Assembly: GCA_052146815.1 (NCBI GenBank)
Contig: JBKQMG010000113.1
Coordinates: forward strand, 1-45,686
Direction of reading: 5' to 3'
DNA length: 45,686 nucleotides
Source of the DNA: DATJZH01 sp052146815
GTDB lineage: Bacteria > Actinomycetota > Actinomycetes > Streptosporangiales > Streptosporangiaceae
Part shown: one piece after another, positions 1-7,642 of the stretch
Layout: each line of letters starts with the position of its first letter
Position numbering within the stretch: position 1 is the stretch's first letter
Made by a program: the position numbers and the translations under genes
The notes under the pieces: generated by a model
The model's database searches: none
Told to the model about the DNA's origin: nothing
Seen by the model: the letters and a program-made list of their open reading frames with translations, nothing else

Positions 1-2
1 GG

Positions 3-1175
3 GGCATGGCCCTGGTCACCGCGGGCCGCTGGACGATGACCGATGTCATTGACGTGCGGATCCCGGCCGCGACGAGCGGGCACGACGATGCTGCGGCGAC
101 GCTGGCCGCCTCCGGCGAGCAGGCCGCCCGGCTGCCGCGCACGACGACGCTGCACCTGGGGTCGGCCCGCACCATCGCCCGGATCCGGCCGCTCGGCGGC
201 CAGCACGCCCGGCTGAGCCTGCGCGACCCGCTGCCCCTGCACGTCGGCGACCGGTTCCTGCTTCGTGATCCCGGCGCGGCGCGGGCCAGGCAGGCCGGCG
301 GCGGGAAAGTCCCGCCCGCGGCCGCCGGCCGCGGGCCGGCGGATGACGGGCCGCCGGCCGGCCTGAGCCCGGCCGAGCGGACAGGCTGGCCCACTGTCCT
401 CGGCGGCATCGTCCTGGACGTGACGCCGCCGCCGCTGCTACGGCGCGGAGCCGCTGCCGCGGCCGCACGGGAGCTGGCCTCGTGGCCAGACCAGCCCGCA
501 GCCGCGCAACTGCTGGGCCGGCACGGGCTGGTACGCGCGAGCGCCATGCTCGCCATGGGCATCCGGGAGCATCCCGCCCCGGTCACCGGCGAGTGGCTCG
601 CCGATCCCGGCCACTGGACGCGCCTGGCGGCCACGCTCGGTGAGGCGGCTGCCGCCTACGCCGCCAGAGAGCCGCTTGCCGCCGGCATGCCGGTGGAAGC
701 GGCCAGGGCAGCCCTTCAGCTACCGGATCGCCGGCTTGTCGAGGCACTCATCAGGCCGCCGTTCCGGCTTCAGGACGGGATGATCCAGCTGGCGCCGCCG
801 GGCGGCGCGGCGGCACCGCTGCCCGAGGCCATCGAGGCCGCCGTCCGCGTCCTGCGCACCGACCTGGCCGCGGCGGCTTTCCTCGCGCCCGATGCCGACC
901 GTCTGCGCCGGCTCGGGCTCGACGTCCGCGCCATCGCCGCGGCCGAGCGCGCAGGCCTGCTGCTGCGGATCAGTGACCAGATCGTCCTCGCGCCGGGCGC
1001 TGACGCGCAGGCCGCGGCCATCCTCGCGACTCTCCCGCAGCCCTTTACGGCCGCGCAGGCACGGCAGGCGCTGAACACCACCCGGCGGATCGCGATCCCG
1101 CTCCTGGAGCACCTGGACCGGCAGGGCATCACCGAGCGGATGCCCGACGACCGCCGGCAGCTCAAGAAGACCTGA
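3..1175 (+). CDS. selB: Selenocysteine-specific elongation factor SelB, C-terminal part (5' end outside window)
   Basis: SelB delivers Sec-tRNA to ribosomes at UGA codons marked by a SECIS hairpin. The frame is already open at base 3, so the ATG at 6 is not the start and the GTPase domain lies left of the window. About 390 residues are visible: the end of the EF-Tu-like barrel (RFLLRDPG, then LGGIVLDV, separated by a Gly/Ala/Pro-rich stretch of roughly 40 residues), then a series of winged-helix units. The last one ends with RRIAIPLLEHLDRQGITER, the family's RNA-binding wing signature. The long low-complexity linker inside the barrel region is unusual. The gene converges on the FAD oxidoreductase with 15 bases between stop codons. 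No selA, selD or tRNA-Sec is in the window. The identification rests on the C-terminal signature and the barrel motifs. Confidence 0.86.
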   Translation, partial: GMALVTAGRWTMTDVIDVRIPAATSGHDDAAATLAASGEQAARLPRTTTLHLGSARTIARIRPLGGQHARLSLRDPLPLHVGDRFLLRDPGAARARQAGGGKVPPAAAGRGPADDGPPAGLSPAERTGWPTVLGGIVLDVTPPPLLRRGAAAAAARELASWPDQPAAAQLLGRHGLVRASAMLAMGIREHPAPVTGEWLADPGHWTRLAATLGEAAAAYAAREPLAAGMPVEAARAALQLPDRRLVEALIRPPFRLQDGMIQLAPPGGAAAPLPEAIEAAVRVLRTDLAAAAFLAPDADRLRRLGLDVRAIAAAERAGLLLRISDQIVLAPGADAQAAAILATLPQPFTAAQARQALNTTRRIAIPLLEHLDRQGITERMPDDRRQLKKT

Positions 1176-1190
1176 TGATTGCTCGCGGGA

Positions 1191-2342
1191 TCAGCTAGCC
1201 CGCCGGGCGGCGAACCTCGACGCCGACCAGGTCGCCGGCTCGGCGGGCGGCTGGCCGGTGGCGATCCAGCGCGCCAGTACGGCCGCGGTCGCCGGCGCGT
1301 TCAGGATGCCGGTACGGAAATGCCCCGAGGTGAGCCACGCGTTGTCCAGGCCGGGCACCCGGTCAATGACCGGACGGCGGTCCGGGTGCCGGGGGCGGAA
1401 GCAGCACCACTGGTAAGCGACGCCGAGCCCGCGCAGCGCCGGAAGCGACCCGCGCAGCGCCGCCATGATCGACTCAATCACGTCCGGCTGCACAGCCGGG
1501 CTTTCGTCACCGACGTCGAAGGTGCCTCCCGCCAGCAGCCGCCCGTCTTCGATCTGGGTGGCGATCGGTGCGACGATCCCCGGCAGCGGCATGGGAAGCG
1601 GCGCCGGGTCCGTCACCAGCAGATGACCCTTGACCCGGTCGGACGGGATGTCGATGGGCAGGCCGTCCAGCAGCGGCGGCTGTCCGGTGGCAAACACCAC
1701 GGCGCCGGGGTTCACCTCGCCTGAGGATGTGGCCACCGCGGTGATCCGGCCGCCCCGGATGACGACCCCGGTGGCAGCGACACCGGTGGCGACGGCCGGC
1801 AGGCGGGCCGACAGCCGCGCCACGGCCCGCAGCGGATTCAGCCTGGCCTGCCGGTGAATTCGCGCACCCTCCATCGGCCGGGCCAGGCCCGGTACAAGCT
1901 GCGCTACCTGGGCGGTGTCCAGCCACTCGACGGCCGGCGGCTGGTGGGCGGCGAAGCCGCCGCCGCGATGGGCCAGGCCGATCCAGTCGATGTCCACCAG
2001 GCCGACGCCGCCCGGCACCGACTCCTCAAGGTCGTGCCACCGCTCCAGGCTGGCCCGCTCCAGGTCAACGAACGGCTCGGGGTCGCTCCACTGATGCGGC
2101 TCGGGAATGAGCAGGCCAGTCGCGCCGCCGGTCGCTCCCGCGCCGAGCCGGCCGGTCTCCACCAGGAGCACCGACCCCAGGCCTGCCTCGATGCAGGCGA
2201 CGGCCGTGGTCACCCCGAGAATGCCGCCGCCGACGACCAGGACATCCGGGCGGGAGTCGGGGATAGTGCCATCGCCGCGGCCGAGAGCGGCACGCTCTTC
2301 CGCGGTGAGCTGATCGCGCCAGATGGCGCTTCCCACAGTCAT
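1191..2342 (-). CDS. FAD-dependent amino acid oxidase (DAO/glycine-oxidase-like)
   Basis: A flavoprotein of the DAO superfamily (glycine oxidase, DadA, sarcosine oxidase), which oxidises an amine or amino acid; the substrate cannot be read from sequence. The protein is 383 residues. It has a Rossmann dinucleotide site GGGILG at residues 38-43, a ribose-binding Glu about 25 residues later (LLVETGRLGAG), and the C-terminal FAD signature GHFRTGILNAPATA. I chose the ATG at 2342 because GAGG stands eight bases upstream. The open frame continues to 2603, but that extra part has no family similarity and odd composition. The gene is divergent from mgsA across about 330 bases and convergent with selB. 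There is no thi gene next to it, so a ThiO role in thiamine synthesis is not supported by context. Confidence 0.8.
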   Translation of the reverse strand: MTVGSAIWRDQLTAEERAALGRGDGTIPDSRPDVLVVGGGILGVTTAVACIEAGLGSVLLVETGRLGAGATGGATGLLIPEPHQWSDPEPFVDLERASLERWHDLEESVPGGVGLVDIDWIGLAHRGGGFAAHQPPAVEWLDTAQVAQLVPGLARPMEGARIHRQARLNPLRAVARLSARLPAVATGVAATGVVIRGGRITAVATSSGEVNPGAVVFATGQPPLLDGLPIDIPSDRVKGHLLVTDPAPLPMPLPGIVAPIATQIEDGRLLAGGTFDVGDESPAVQPDVIESIMAALRGSLPALRGLGVAYQWCCFRPRHPDRRPVIDRVPGLDNAWLTSGHFRTGILNAPATAAVLARWIATGQPPAEPATWSASRFAARRAS

Positions 2343-2673
2343 GACCCCATCCTCGGTGATCCGGCAGCCGCCGTCAGCCGCACGCGCCGCGCGTTGTGCC
2401 TGCCCTGTTCGCCTTACGGTACCGGCCCTGGTGACGGTCGCGGCGACGACGCGGATGAGCTGAATGTTAGGGGACACCCGCGGTGATGGCGACGGGGCAC
2501 TCAAGCCCGGACAGGCCGTCACGGCCAGGAGGGCCGTCACTGCCGGGAGAACGCAATCTGGCTGCAACGCCGAGTTACCGGACGCGAAACATCGGTCCCG
2601 CACACTGAGCCGGGGTAACCGGGCAGGACGCTGTCACTACCGCGAGCCGCCCGGCGACGTGAAAGGACTACTG
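2343..2673. other. Divergent intergenic region between the oxidase and mgsA
   Basis: This 331-base stretch should hold promoters for two divergent genes. Open frames run into it from both sides but look non-coding. An inverted repeat GTTACC (2574-2579) / GGTAAC (2614-2619) is present; its meaning is unknown. I see no convincing -35/-10 pair and no riboswitch-like structure. Confidence 0.4.
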
Positions 2674-3132
2674 ATGACCAGGCGCCGCATCGCGCTGATC
2701 GCCCACGACAACAAGAAGGCCGACCTGCGGGACTGGGCGCGGTTCAACCGTTCCCTGCTCGCGGGGCACCGCCTCTTTGCCACGGGCACGACCGGCCGCA
2801 TGCTGGGCCAGGATCTGGATCTGCCGGTGACCTGCTTTCAGAGCGGCCCGCTCGGCGGTGACCAGCAAATCGGGGCGCGGATCGCTGACGGGGAAATCGA
2901 CCTGCTGATCTTCTTCTGGGATCCGCTCGAGCCGCAGCCGCATGATCCGGACGTCAAGGCCCTGCTGCGGCTGGCCGTGCTGTGGAACATCCCCGTCGCC
3001 TGCAACCGGGCCAGCGCAGACTTCCTGATCTCCTCGCCGCTGCTAGGCCGCCGCTACGCGCGTCAGCGGCCTGACTCCTCGGCGGTCACCGACCGGCCGG
3101 CGCCTGGCGGTGACCGCGAGCAGGCCGCCTGA
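2674..3132 (+). CDS. mgsA: Methylglyoxal synthase
   Basis: Converts dihydroxyacetone phosphate to methylglyoxal and phosphate, a cytosolic bypass of lower glycolysis used when sugar phosphates build up. The 152-residue protein matches the usual family length. Residues that correspond to the E. coli active site are all present: His11, Asp63 in GPLGGDQQ, Asp83, and His90 and Asp93 in QPHDPDVKALLRLA. The phosphate-binding ATGTTG and the C-terminal NIPVACNRASADFLI are intact. The start is the ATG at 2674, preceded by GAAAGGA at 2661-2667; the in-frame extension upstream to 2464 lacks family similarity. The last ~20 residues are a variable tail. It stands alone, followed by 270 bases before moaA. 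Confidence 0.93.
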   Translation: MTRRRIALIAHDNKKADLRDWARFNRSLLAGHRLFATGTTGRMLGQDLDLPVTCFQSGPLGGDQQIGARIADGEIDLLIFFWDPLEPQPHDPDVKALLRLAVLWNIPVACNRASADFLISSPLLGRRYARQRPDSSAVTDRPAPGGDREQAA

Positions 3133-3404
3133 CGGCGGGGGACCGCGGGCCGGCTGCCTGACGGGGGCGGATGACATTCTCGCCGGGCCGGGAACGATTA
3201 AGGCCCCGGCGTTGCTGGACTGACAAAGGCAGGCTTCGGCGCGACGGCGCGGGGTAGCGGTCCGAAGCCACTGCTGCCAGCGGCGGACTCATGGCGGCGC
3301 CGGCGCGCGCGGTGACAGCACGGGCGTGACGCCGCTCAGCGAGCATGGCAGTAGCCTGAGTCCACTACGGGACAGTTTGCCCCCTTGGCCGAGGAGGTGA
3401 TGGC

Positions 3405-4394
3405 GTGCTTGCCGACTCGTTCGGCCGCATCGCGACGGACCTCCGGGTGTCCCTGACTGACCGGTGCAACCTGCGCTGCAGCTACTGCATGCCAGCGGAG
3501 GGCCTGGACTGGCTGCCTCGCCCAGAACTGCTGACCGACGACGAGCTCATCCGGCTGATCACGGTCGCGGTGACCCGGCTGGGCGTCACCGAGATCCGCT
3601 TTACCGGCGGGGAGCCGCTGCTGCGCCGGGGGCTGACCGGCCTGGTGGATCGTGCTGCCGCGCTCCGGCCGCGGCCGGAGCTGTCGCTGACCACCAACGG
3701 CATCGGCCTGGCCCGGCTCGCCGGGCCGCTCCAGGCGGCCGGGCTGGACCGGGTCAATGTCTCGCTCGACACCCTGTCGCCGCAGGCCTTCATGCGGCTG
3801 GCCCGCCGCGACCGGCTCCCCGATGTGCTGGCGGGGATGGAGGCGGCGGCCGCGGCCGGTCTCGCGCCGGTCAAGGTCAACACGGTGCTGATGCGCGGAG
3901 TGAATGACGGCGAAGCGCCGGAGCTGCTCAGGTTCTGCCTGGAGAAGGGGTATCAGCTGCGGTTCATCGAGCAGATGCCGCTCGATGCCCAGCACGGCTG
4001 GCGCCGCGAGAACATGGTGACCGCCGACGAGATCCTGGCCGCGCTGTCCGCGCAGTTCACCCTGATGCCCGACGACCCGGCCGCCCGTGGTTCCGCGCCG
4101 GCCGAGGTCTTTCTCGTCGATGGCGGCCCGCACCGGGTGGGCGTGATCGCCTCGGTGACGCGGCCGTTCTGCGGGGCGTGCGACCGGGTCCGGCTGACTG
4201 CCGACGGGCAGGTCCGCAACTGCCTGTTCGCGCGGGAGGAAAGCGATCTGCGCGGACTGCTGCGATCGGGAGCAGGCGACGAGGAGATCGCGGTCAGCTG
4301 GACGAAGGCGGTCGCCACCAAGCTGCCGGGGCACGGCATCAACGACCCCGGATTCCTGCAGCCCGCCAGGCCGATGTCGGCCATCGGCGGCTGA
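3405..4394 (+). CDS. moaA: GTP 3',8-cyclase MoaA (molybdenum cofactor step 1)
   Basis: A radical-SAM enzyme that, with MoaC, turns GTP into cyclic pyranopterin phosphate. The N-terminal cluster motif Cys21-x3-Cys25-x2-Cys28 (CNLRCSYC) binds the SAM [4Fe-4S] centre. A C-terminal Cys256-x2-Cys259-x13-Cys273 motif binds the second cluster that holds GTP. The SAM motif FTGGEPLLR and the C-terminal Gly-Gly tail needed for activity are present. Length is 329 residues, normal for the family. Start is GTG at 3405, with GAGGAGG at 3391-3397; the nearby ATG at 3400 is out of frame. It lies 43 bases upstream of mobA, so both likely share a transcript. No moaC, moaE or molybdoenzyme is in the window. Confidence 0.95.
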   Translation: MLADSFGRIATDLRVSLTDRCNLRCSYCMPAEGLDWLPRPELLTDDELIRLITVAVTRLGVTEIRFTGGEPLLRRGLTGLVDRAAALRPRPELSLTTNGIGLARLAGPLQAAGLDRVNVSLDTLSPQAFMRLARRDRLPDVLAGMEAAAAAGLAPVKVNTVLMRGVNDGEAPELLRFCLEKGYQLRFIEQMPLDAQHGWRRENMVTADEILAALSAQFTLMPDDPAARGSAPAEVFLVDGGPHRVGVIASVTRPFCGACDRVRLTADGQVRNCLFAREESDLRGLLRSGAGDEEIAVSWTKAVATKLPGHGINDPGFLQPARPMSAIGG

Positions 4395-4437
4395 GCGCCC
4401 ACGGTGCCCTTCCCGCCCGGTAACGCGGGGCGCCAGC

Positions 4438-5424
4438 GTGGCGCCTGAGACCCCGGCCGTGCCGCCGGGCGCCGCCCGGACCGGCCGCCTGGACGCCATC
4501 GTGCTGGCGGGCGGCCGCGGTGCGCGGCTGGGCGGCGCCGACAAGCCCGCGATGATCGTCGGCGGGGGGACGCTGGCCGCCGCGGTCGTGACCGCGGCGG
4601 CAGAAGCGGGCGCCGGGCGCGTCGTCATGGTCGGGCCGCGCCGTCCCGAACTGCGGCCGCTGTCGGCACGGCTGCCCGCAGGCTTGCTTGAGGTGCGGGA
4701 GGATCCGGCCGGTTCCGGGCCAGTTCCGGCCCTGCGCTGCGGCCTTGCCCACGTCCGCGCACCATGGGTCGCGGTACTCGCCGCCGACCTGCCGTTCTTG
4801 CGCGGCAGGCAGCTGACGGCGCTGCTGGCCGCCGCGGCGCCAGCCGGCCCGGACGACCCCGGCGCGAGCCCCGCCGCCTCCGGCGCGGGTGCGCCCGGCG
4901 CAGCGGGGGCGGTCCTCGTCGACGACGCCGGACGGCCGCAGTGGCTGGTGAGCTGCTGGCAGACCGGGCCCCTGCGGGCCGCATTGAGCATCTACCGCGG
5001 CGCGTCGCTGCGGGGACTGTTCCAGCCGCTCCGCCCGGTTCTCGCCCGCTGGCAGGGCACTGACGGCCAGCCGCCGCCGTGGCTGGACTGCGACACTCCC
5101 GCTGACCTGAGCCGGGCCAGGGACTGGCATGCTCAGAGGGCGCGGAGCCAAGCTGGCGGCCCGGCTCAGGCGGAAGGAGCACCCATGAACACGCTGCAGG
5201 CCTGGACCGAGGCTGCCTGCGCCGAGCTCGGGCTGGACCCTGCCGCCGCTGACGTGCGGAAGATCCTCGATCTGGCCCGTGATGCGGCGCACCAGGTCGA
5301 GCGGCCGGCCGCGCCGCTCACCACCTTCCTGCTCGGCCTCGCCGTCGGCAGCGGGCAGCCGCTCGCGCCCGCCGCGGAGCAGCTGAGCCGGCTCGCCGAG
5401 CAATGGGACGCCGCCGGTCACTAG
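4438..5424 (+). CDS. mobA: MobA-type molybdenum cofactor guanylyltransferase fused to a DUF6457 domain
   Basis: Residues 19-230 form a nucleotidyltransferase: the MobA loop LAGGRGARLGGADKP at 23-37 binds nucleotide, and Asp117 in LAADLPFL is the expected Mg2+ ligand. This enzyme adds GMP to molybdopterin. Residues 250-328 form a separate small helical domain resembling actinobacterial DUF6457 (MNTLQAWTEAACAELGLD onward), which I know mainly as a short separate gene beside mobA. Here no stop separates them, yet a good ribosome site (GGAAGGAG, 5172-5179) precedes the in-frame ATG at 5185. The second domain may therefore be made as a fusion, alone, or both. The GTG start at 4438 is the only suitable start before the nucleotide loop, with only a weak GCGGGG upstream. 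Follows moaA. Confidence 0.82.
   Translation: MAPETPAVPPGAARTGRLDAIVLAGGRGARLGGADKPAMIVGGGTLAAAVVTAAAEAGAGRVVMVGPRRPELRPLSARLPAGLLEVREDPAGSGPVPALRCGLAHVRAPWVAVLAADLPFLRGRQLTALLAAAAPAGPDDPGASPAASGAGAPGAAGAVLVDDAGRPQWLVSCWQTGPLRAALSIYRGASLRGLFQPLRPVLARWQGTDGQPPPWLDCDTPADLSRARDWHAQRARSQAGGPAQAEGAPMNTLQAWTEAACAELGLDPAAADVRKILDLARDAAHQVERPAAPLTTFLLGLAVGSGQPLAPAAEQLSRLAEQWDAAGH
5172..5187 (+). promoter_or_regulatory. Internal ribosome binding site and ATG inside mobA
   Basis: GGAAGGAG followed five bases later by ATG (5185-5187), in the same frame as mobA. It marks codon 250, exactly where the DUF6457-like domain begins. It would allow that 79-residue domain to be translated alone. Confidence 0.5.
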
Positions 5425-5536
5425 CCGGGCAGGCCGCCTGCTGCCTGCGCCCTCCTGGCAGCGCGCTGACCCCGCGGGTCAGCCCGGCCCGCGCACGCAC
5501 CTGGCCGCCGCACGTCGGCGCGCCGCTTCCGCCCCT

Positions 5537-5563
5537 GCACCGCGCGCGGACCGCGCGCGGTGC
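5537..5563. terminator. 27-base palindrome downstream of mobA
   Basis: Two perfect 13-base arms, GCACCGCGCGCGG and its complement, with one central base. RNA would form a very stable hairpin without a U-tract, 112 bases past the mobA stop. It probably ends the moaA-mobA transcript. The rest of 5425-5648 shows no gene I can support. Confidence 0.5.
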
Positions 5564-5648
5564 TGTGCCGCCGCCCCGAACCGCCGTGCGGGCCTGCGTG
5601 CCACACCAGCCGTCAGGCGCCGCAACAAGCCCCCGGCCCGGCAGGGAC

Positions 5649-5677
5649 TTGTCAAGCGATAGTTATCGATATATCTT
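5649..5677 (+). promoter_or_regulatory. AT-rich promoter with overlapping palindromes upstream of padR
   Basis: An AT-rich island in GC-rich surroundings. TTGTCA (5649-5654), 17 bases, then TATCTT (5672-5677) gives a plausible promoter. Three short palindromes overlap it: GATAGTTATC (GATA-N2-TATC, 5658-5667), TATCGATA (5664-5671) and GATATATC (5668-5675). AT-rich dyads of this kind are typical PadR operators, so autorepression by the next gene is likely. TTGACC at 5677 could be a second -35 element. Confidence 0.55.
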
Positions 5678-5757
5678 TGACCTATCCGAAGCTTCCGATA
5701 GCGCGGCGGGACAGGCCCGCCGGCCCCGCGAAGCCGGATCAAGGAGAGGCAAGCAAC

Positions 5758-6459
5758 ATGCGAGGACTACAAGAAGATTTCGGCCGCTGGGGCGATGAGA
5801 ACCTCCGGCGGTCCAGGTACGAGGAAGAAGGCTGGCGGCCCAAGGGCGGCGGCCGGCGCGGACATGGCCGCGGGCCGGGCTTTCCTGGCAGGGGCGGTTT
5901 CGGCGGCGGTCCCGGATTCCCCGGCGGCCCCGGCATGCATGGCATGGGGCCCTGGCTGGGCGAGCCCAGAATGCGCGGCCCGCGGGCCCGGCGCGGAGAT
6001 GTCCGGGCGGCAGCGCTCGCGCTGCTGGCCGAGGAGCCGCGCAATGGCTACCAGATCATCCAGGAGATCGGCGAGCGCAGCGGCGGCGTGTGGCGGCCCA
6101 GCCCCGGCTCGGTGTACCCGGCCCTGCAGCAGCTTGAGGACGAGAACCTCATCCGCGCCGAGGCTGGCGAGAGCGGCCGCCGGGCGTACGTGCTGACCGA
6201 GGAGGGCCAGGCCTACGTGGCTGCCCACCCCGACGAGCTTCGTGCCCCCTGGGACGAGGTGGCCGGCAGCGCCGGCGGCACGGCGATCGAGATGCGCAGG
6301 CTCGTCGGCCAGGTGGCCATGGCCGCGTTCCAGGTGGTCGGGGCCGGCAGCGACGCCCAGGTGAGCCAGGCGCGCAAGATCCTGGCCGACAGCCGCAAGG
6401 CGCTCTACCGGATCCTGGCCGCCGACGACGAGGAGCAGGCTGCCGGCGACGGCGCGTGA
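5758..6459 (+). CDS. PadR-family transcriptional regulator with Gly/Pro-rich N-terminus
   Basis: A 233-residue repressor-like protein. Residues 1-75 are charged, then rich in Gly, Pro, Phe and Arg (PGFPGRGGFGGGPGFPG). The PadR winged helix follows from about residue 80: RRGDVRAAALALLAEEPRNG, then the recognition region SPGSVYPALQQLEDENLI and the wing RRAYVLTEEG. The C-terminal ~80 residues are helical and fit the dimerisation region. Start is ATG at 5758, with AAGGAGAGG at 5741-5749; the longer open frame from 5560 crosses the promoter and is not used. It is followed after 67 bases by an ABC exporter, the usual PadR partner arrangement. It probably represses itself and the exporter until a drug or envelope signal binds. 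The inducer is unknown. Confidence 0.88.
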   Translation: MRGLQEDFGRWGDENLRRSRYEEEGWRPKGGGRRGHGRGPGFPGRGGFGGGPGFPGGPGMHGMGPWLGEPRMRGPRARRGDVRAAALALLAEEPRNGYQIIQEIGERSGGVWRPSPGSVYPALQQLEDENLIRAEAGESGRRAYVLTEEGQAYVAAHPDELRAPWDEVAGSAGGTAIEMRRLVGQVAMAAFQVVGAGSDAQVSQARKILADSRKALYRILAADDEEQAAGDGA

Positions 6460-6526
6460 GCGACAGCGCGCCAGCCCGCAGAACACAGCTAGGCTCGAAG
6501 CCGAGCCCGCCAGGAAGGCAGAAACA

Positions 6527-7639
6527 GTGACAGCGGACATGGGCACGCAGGCAGGCGGCGGCGGCGCGGCGCCGGAGGAGAAGATCCCCGGTGCGGCGCC
6601 GCCGCAGCCGTACGTCAGCAGGCCAGCCGGGGCGCCGGCGGCGGGAAACGGCAGCGGCCGCGAGCCGGTGATCGCCGTATCCGGCCTGACCAAGCGTTAC
6701 GGCGACCTGGAGGCCGTGCGGGGCATCGATTTCGAGGTGGCCAGGGGAGAGACCTTCGGCTTCCTCGGCCCTAACGGCGCCGGCAAGACGACGACAATCA
6801 AGATTCTCTGCACGCTGGCCAACGCCACAGGCGGCACCGCGCTGGTCGCCGGGCACGACACGGCCACCGACCGGGATTCCGTCCGCCGCAACATCGGCCT
6901 GGTCTTCCAGGACACCACGCTCGACACCTACCTCACCGCCGAGCAGAACCTGCGCTTCCACGCCGAGCTGTACGGCGTGCCGCGAGCCGCGGTGATGCCG
7001 AGGATGCACCAGGTCATGGACATGGTGGGCCTGTGGGATCGGAAAGACAGCCTGGTCAGCACGTTCTCGGGCGGCATGCAGCGGCGGCTGGAGATCGCGC
7101 GCGGCCTGCTGCATGCGCCGCACGTGCTGTTCCTGGACGAGCCGACCGTCGGCCTTGACCCGCAGACGCGGTCCTCGATCTGGACGTACATCAACCAGCT
7201 CAAGCAGCGCGAGGACATCACGATCTTCCTCACCACCCATTACATGGACGAGGCCGAGCACTGCGACCGGATCGCGATCATCGATCACGGCCGGATCGTG
7301 GCCATCGATACGCCTGAGGCGCTGAAGGCCAGCGTGGGCAAGGACCGCGTCCAGATTCACACCGCCGACGATCAGGCGGCCATCGCGGCGCTGGCCGAGT
7401 CATTCGGCATCGAGGCCGGCATGCACGAGGGGGCGGTGACCTTCTCCGTCGCGGCCGGCGAGCAGTTCGTGCCCCGCCTGTTCAGCGAGTTCTCGGTGCC
7501 GATCCGCTCGGTGAGCGTGTCCCGGCCGTCGCTGGACGATGTCTTCATGTCCTACACCGGCACTACGATCCGCGACGCAGAGGCGTCCGCTACCGACGCC
7601 ATGCGGCAGATGGCCCAGCGGTTCAGAGGAAGGCGATGA
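6527..7639 (+). CDS. ABC exporter ATP-binding subunit (DrrA/ABC-2 type)
   Basis: Cytoplasmic ATPase of an ABC-2 type exporter, 370 residues. Walker A GPNGAGKTT is at 81-89, followed by the Q-loop (VFQDTTLD), the signature FSGGMQRRLEIARGL, Walker B VLFLDEPTVGLD and the switch histidine TTHYMDEAEHCDR. A DrrA-like C-terminal domain follows from about residue 270, ending LDDVFMSYTG. The first 45 residues are a Gly/Ala/Pro-rich tail absent from most relatives. Start is GTG at 6527 with AGGAAGG at 6512-6518. A TAGGCT at 6490-6495 may give it a second promoter besides that of padR. It pairs with the permease three bases downstream. Substrate unknown; daunorubicin-type drug export is the best-known role in this family. 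Confidence 0.9.
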   Translation: MTADMGTQAGGGGAAPEEKIPGAAPPQPYVSRPAGAPAAGNGSGREPVIAVSGLTKRYGDLEAVRGIDFEVARGETFGFLGPNGAGKTTTIKILCTLANATGGTALVAGHDTATDRDSVRRNIGLVFQDTTLDTYLTAEQNLRFHAELYGVPRAAVMPRMHQVMDMVGLWDRKDSLVSTFSGGMQRRLEIARGLLHAPHVLFLDEPTVGLDPQTRSSIWTYINQLKQREDITIFLTTHYMDEAEHCDRIAIIDHGRIVAIDTPEALKASVGKDRVQIHTADDQAAIAALAESFGIEAGMHEGAVTFSVAAGEQFVPRLFSEFSVPIRSVSVSRPSLDDVFMSYTGTTIRDAEASATDAMRQMAQRFRGRR

Positions 7640-7642
7640 GCG

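Noticed and set aside
1191..1196. TGA at the end of the FAD oxidoreductase as a selenocysteine codon
   Set aside because: The protein already has a complete C-terminus, and the few bases left before selB show no SECIS-like hairpin.
2464..2673. N-terminal extension of mgsA
   Set aside because: The extra 70 codons lack family similarity, and GAAAGGA sits before the ATG at 2674.
3133..3404. Molybdenum-cofactor riboswitch or tRNA-Sec gene upstream of moaA
   Set aside because: I could not fold a convincing Moco element, and no tRNA-like T-loop or acceptor pairing was found.
3336..4991. 551-codon minus-strand open frame across moaA and mobA
   Set aside because: Antisense to two clear genes; Arg/Pro/Ala-rich without domain signatures. 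Such frames are expected at this GC content.
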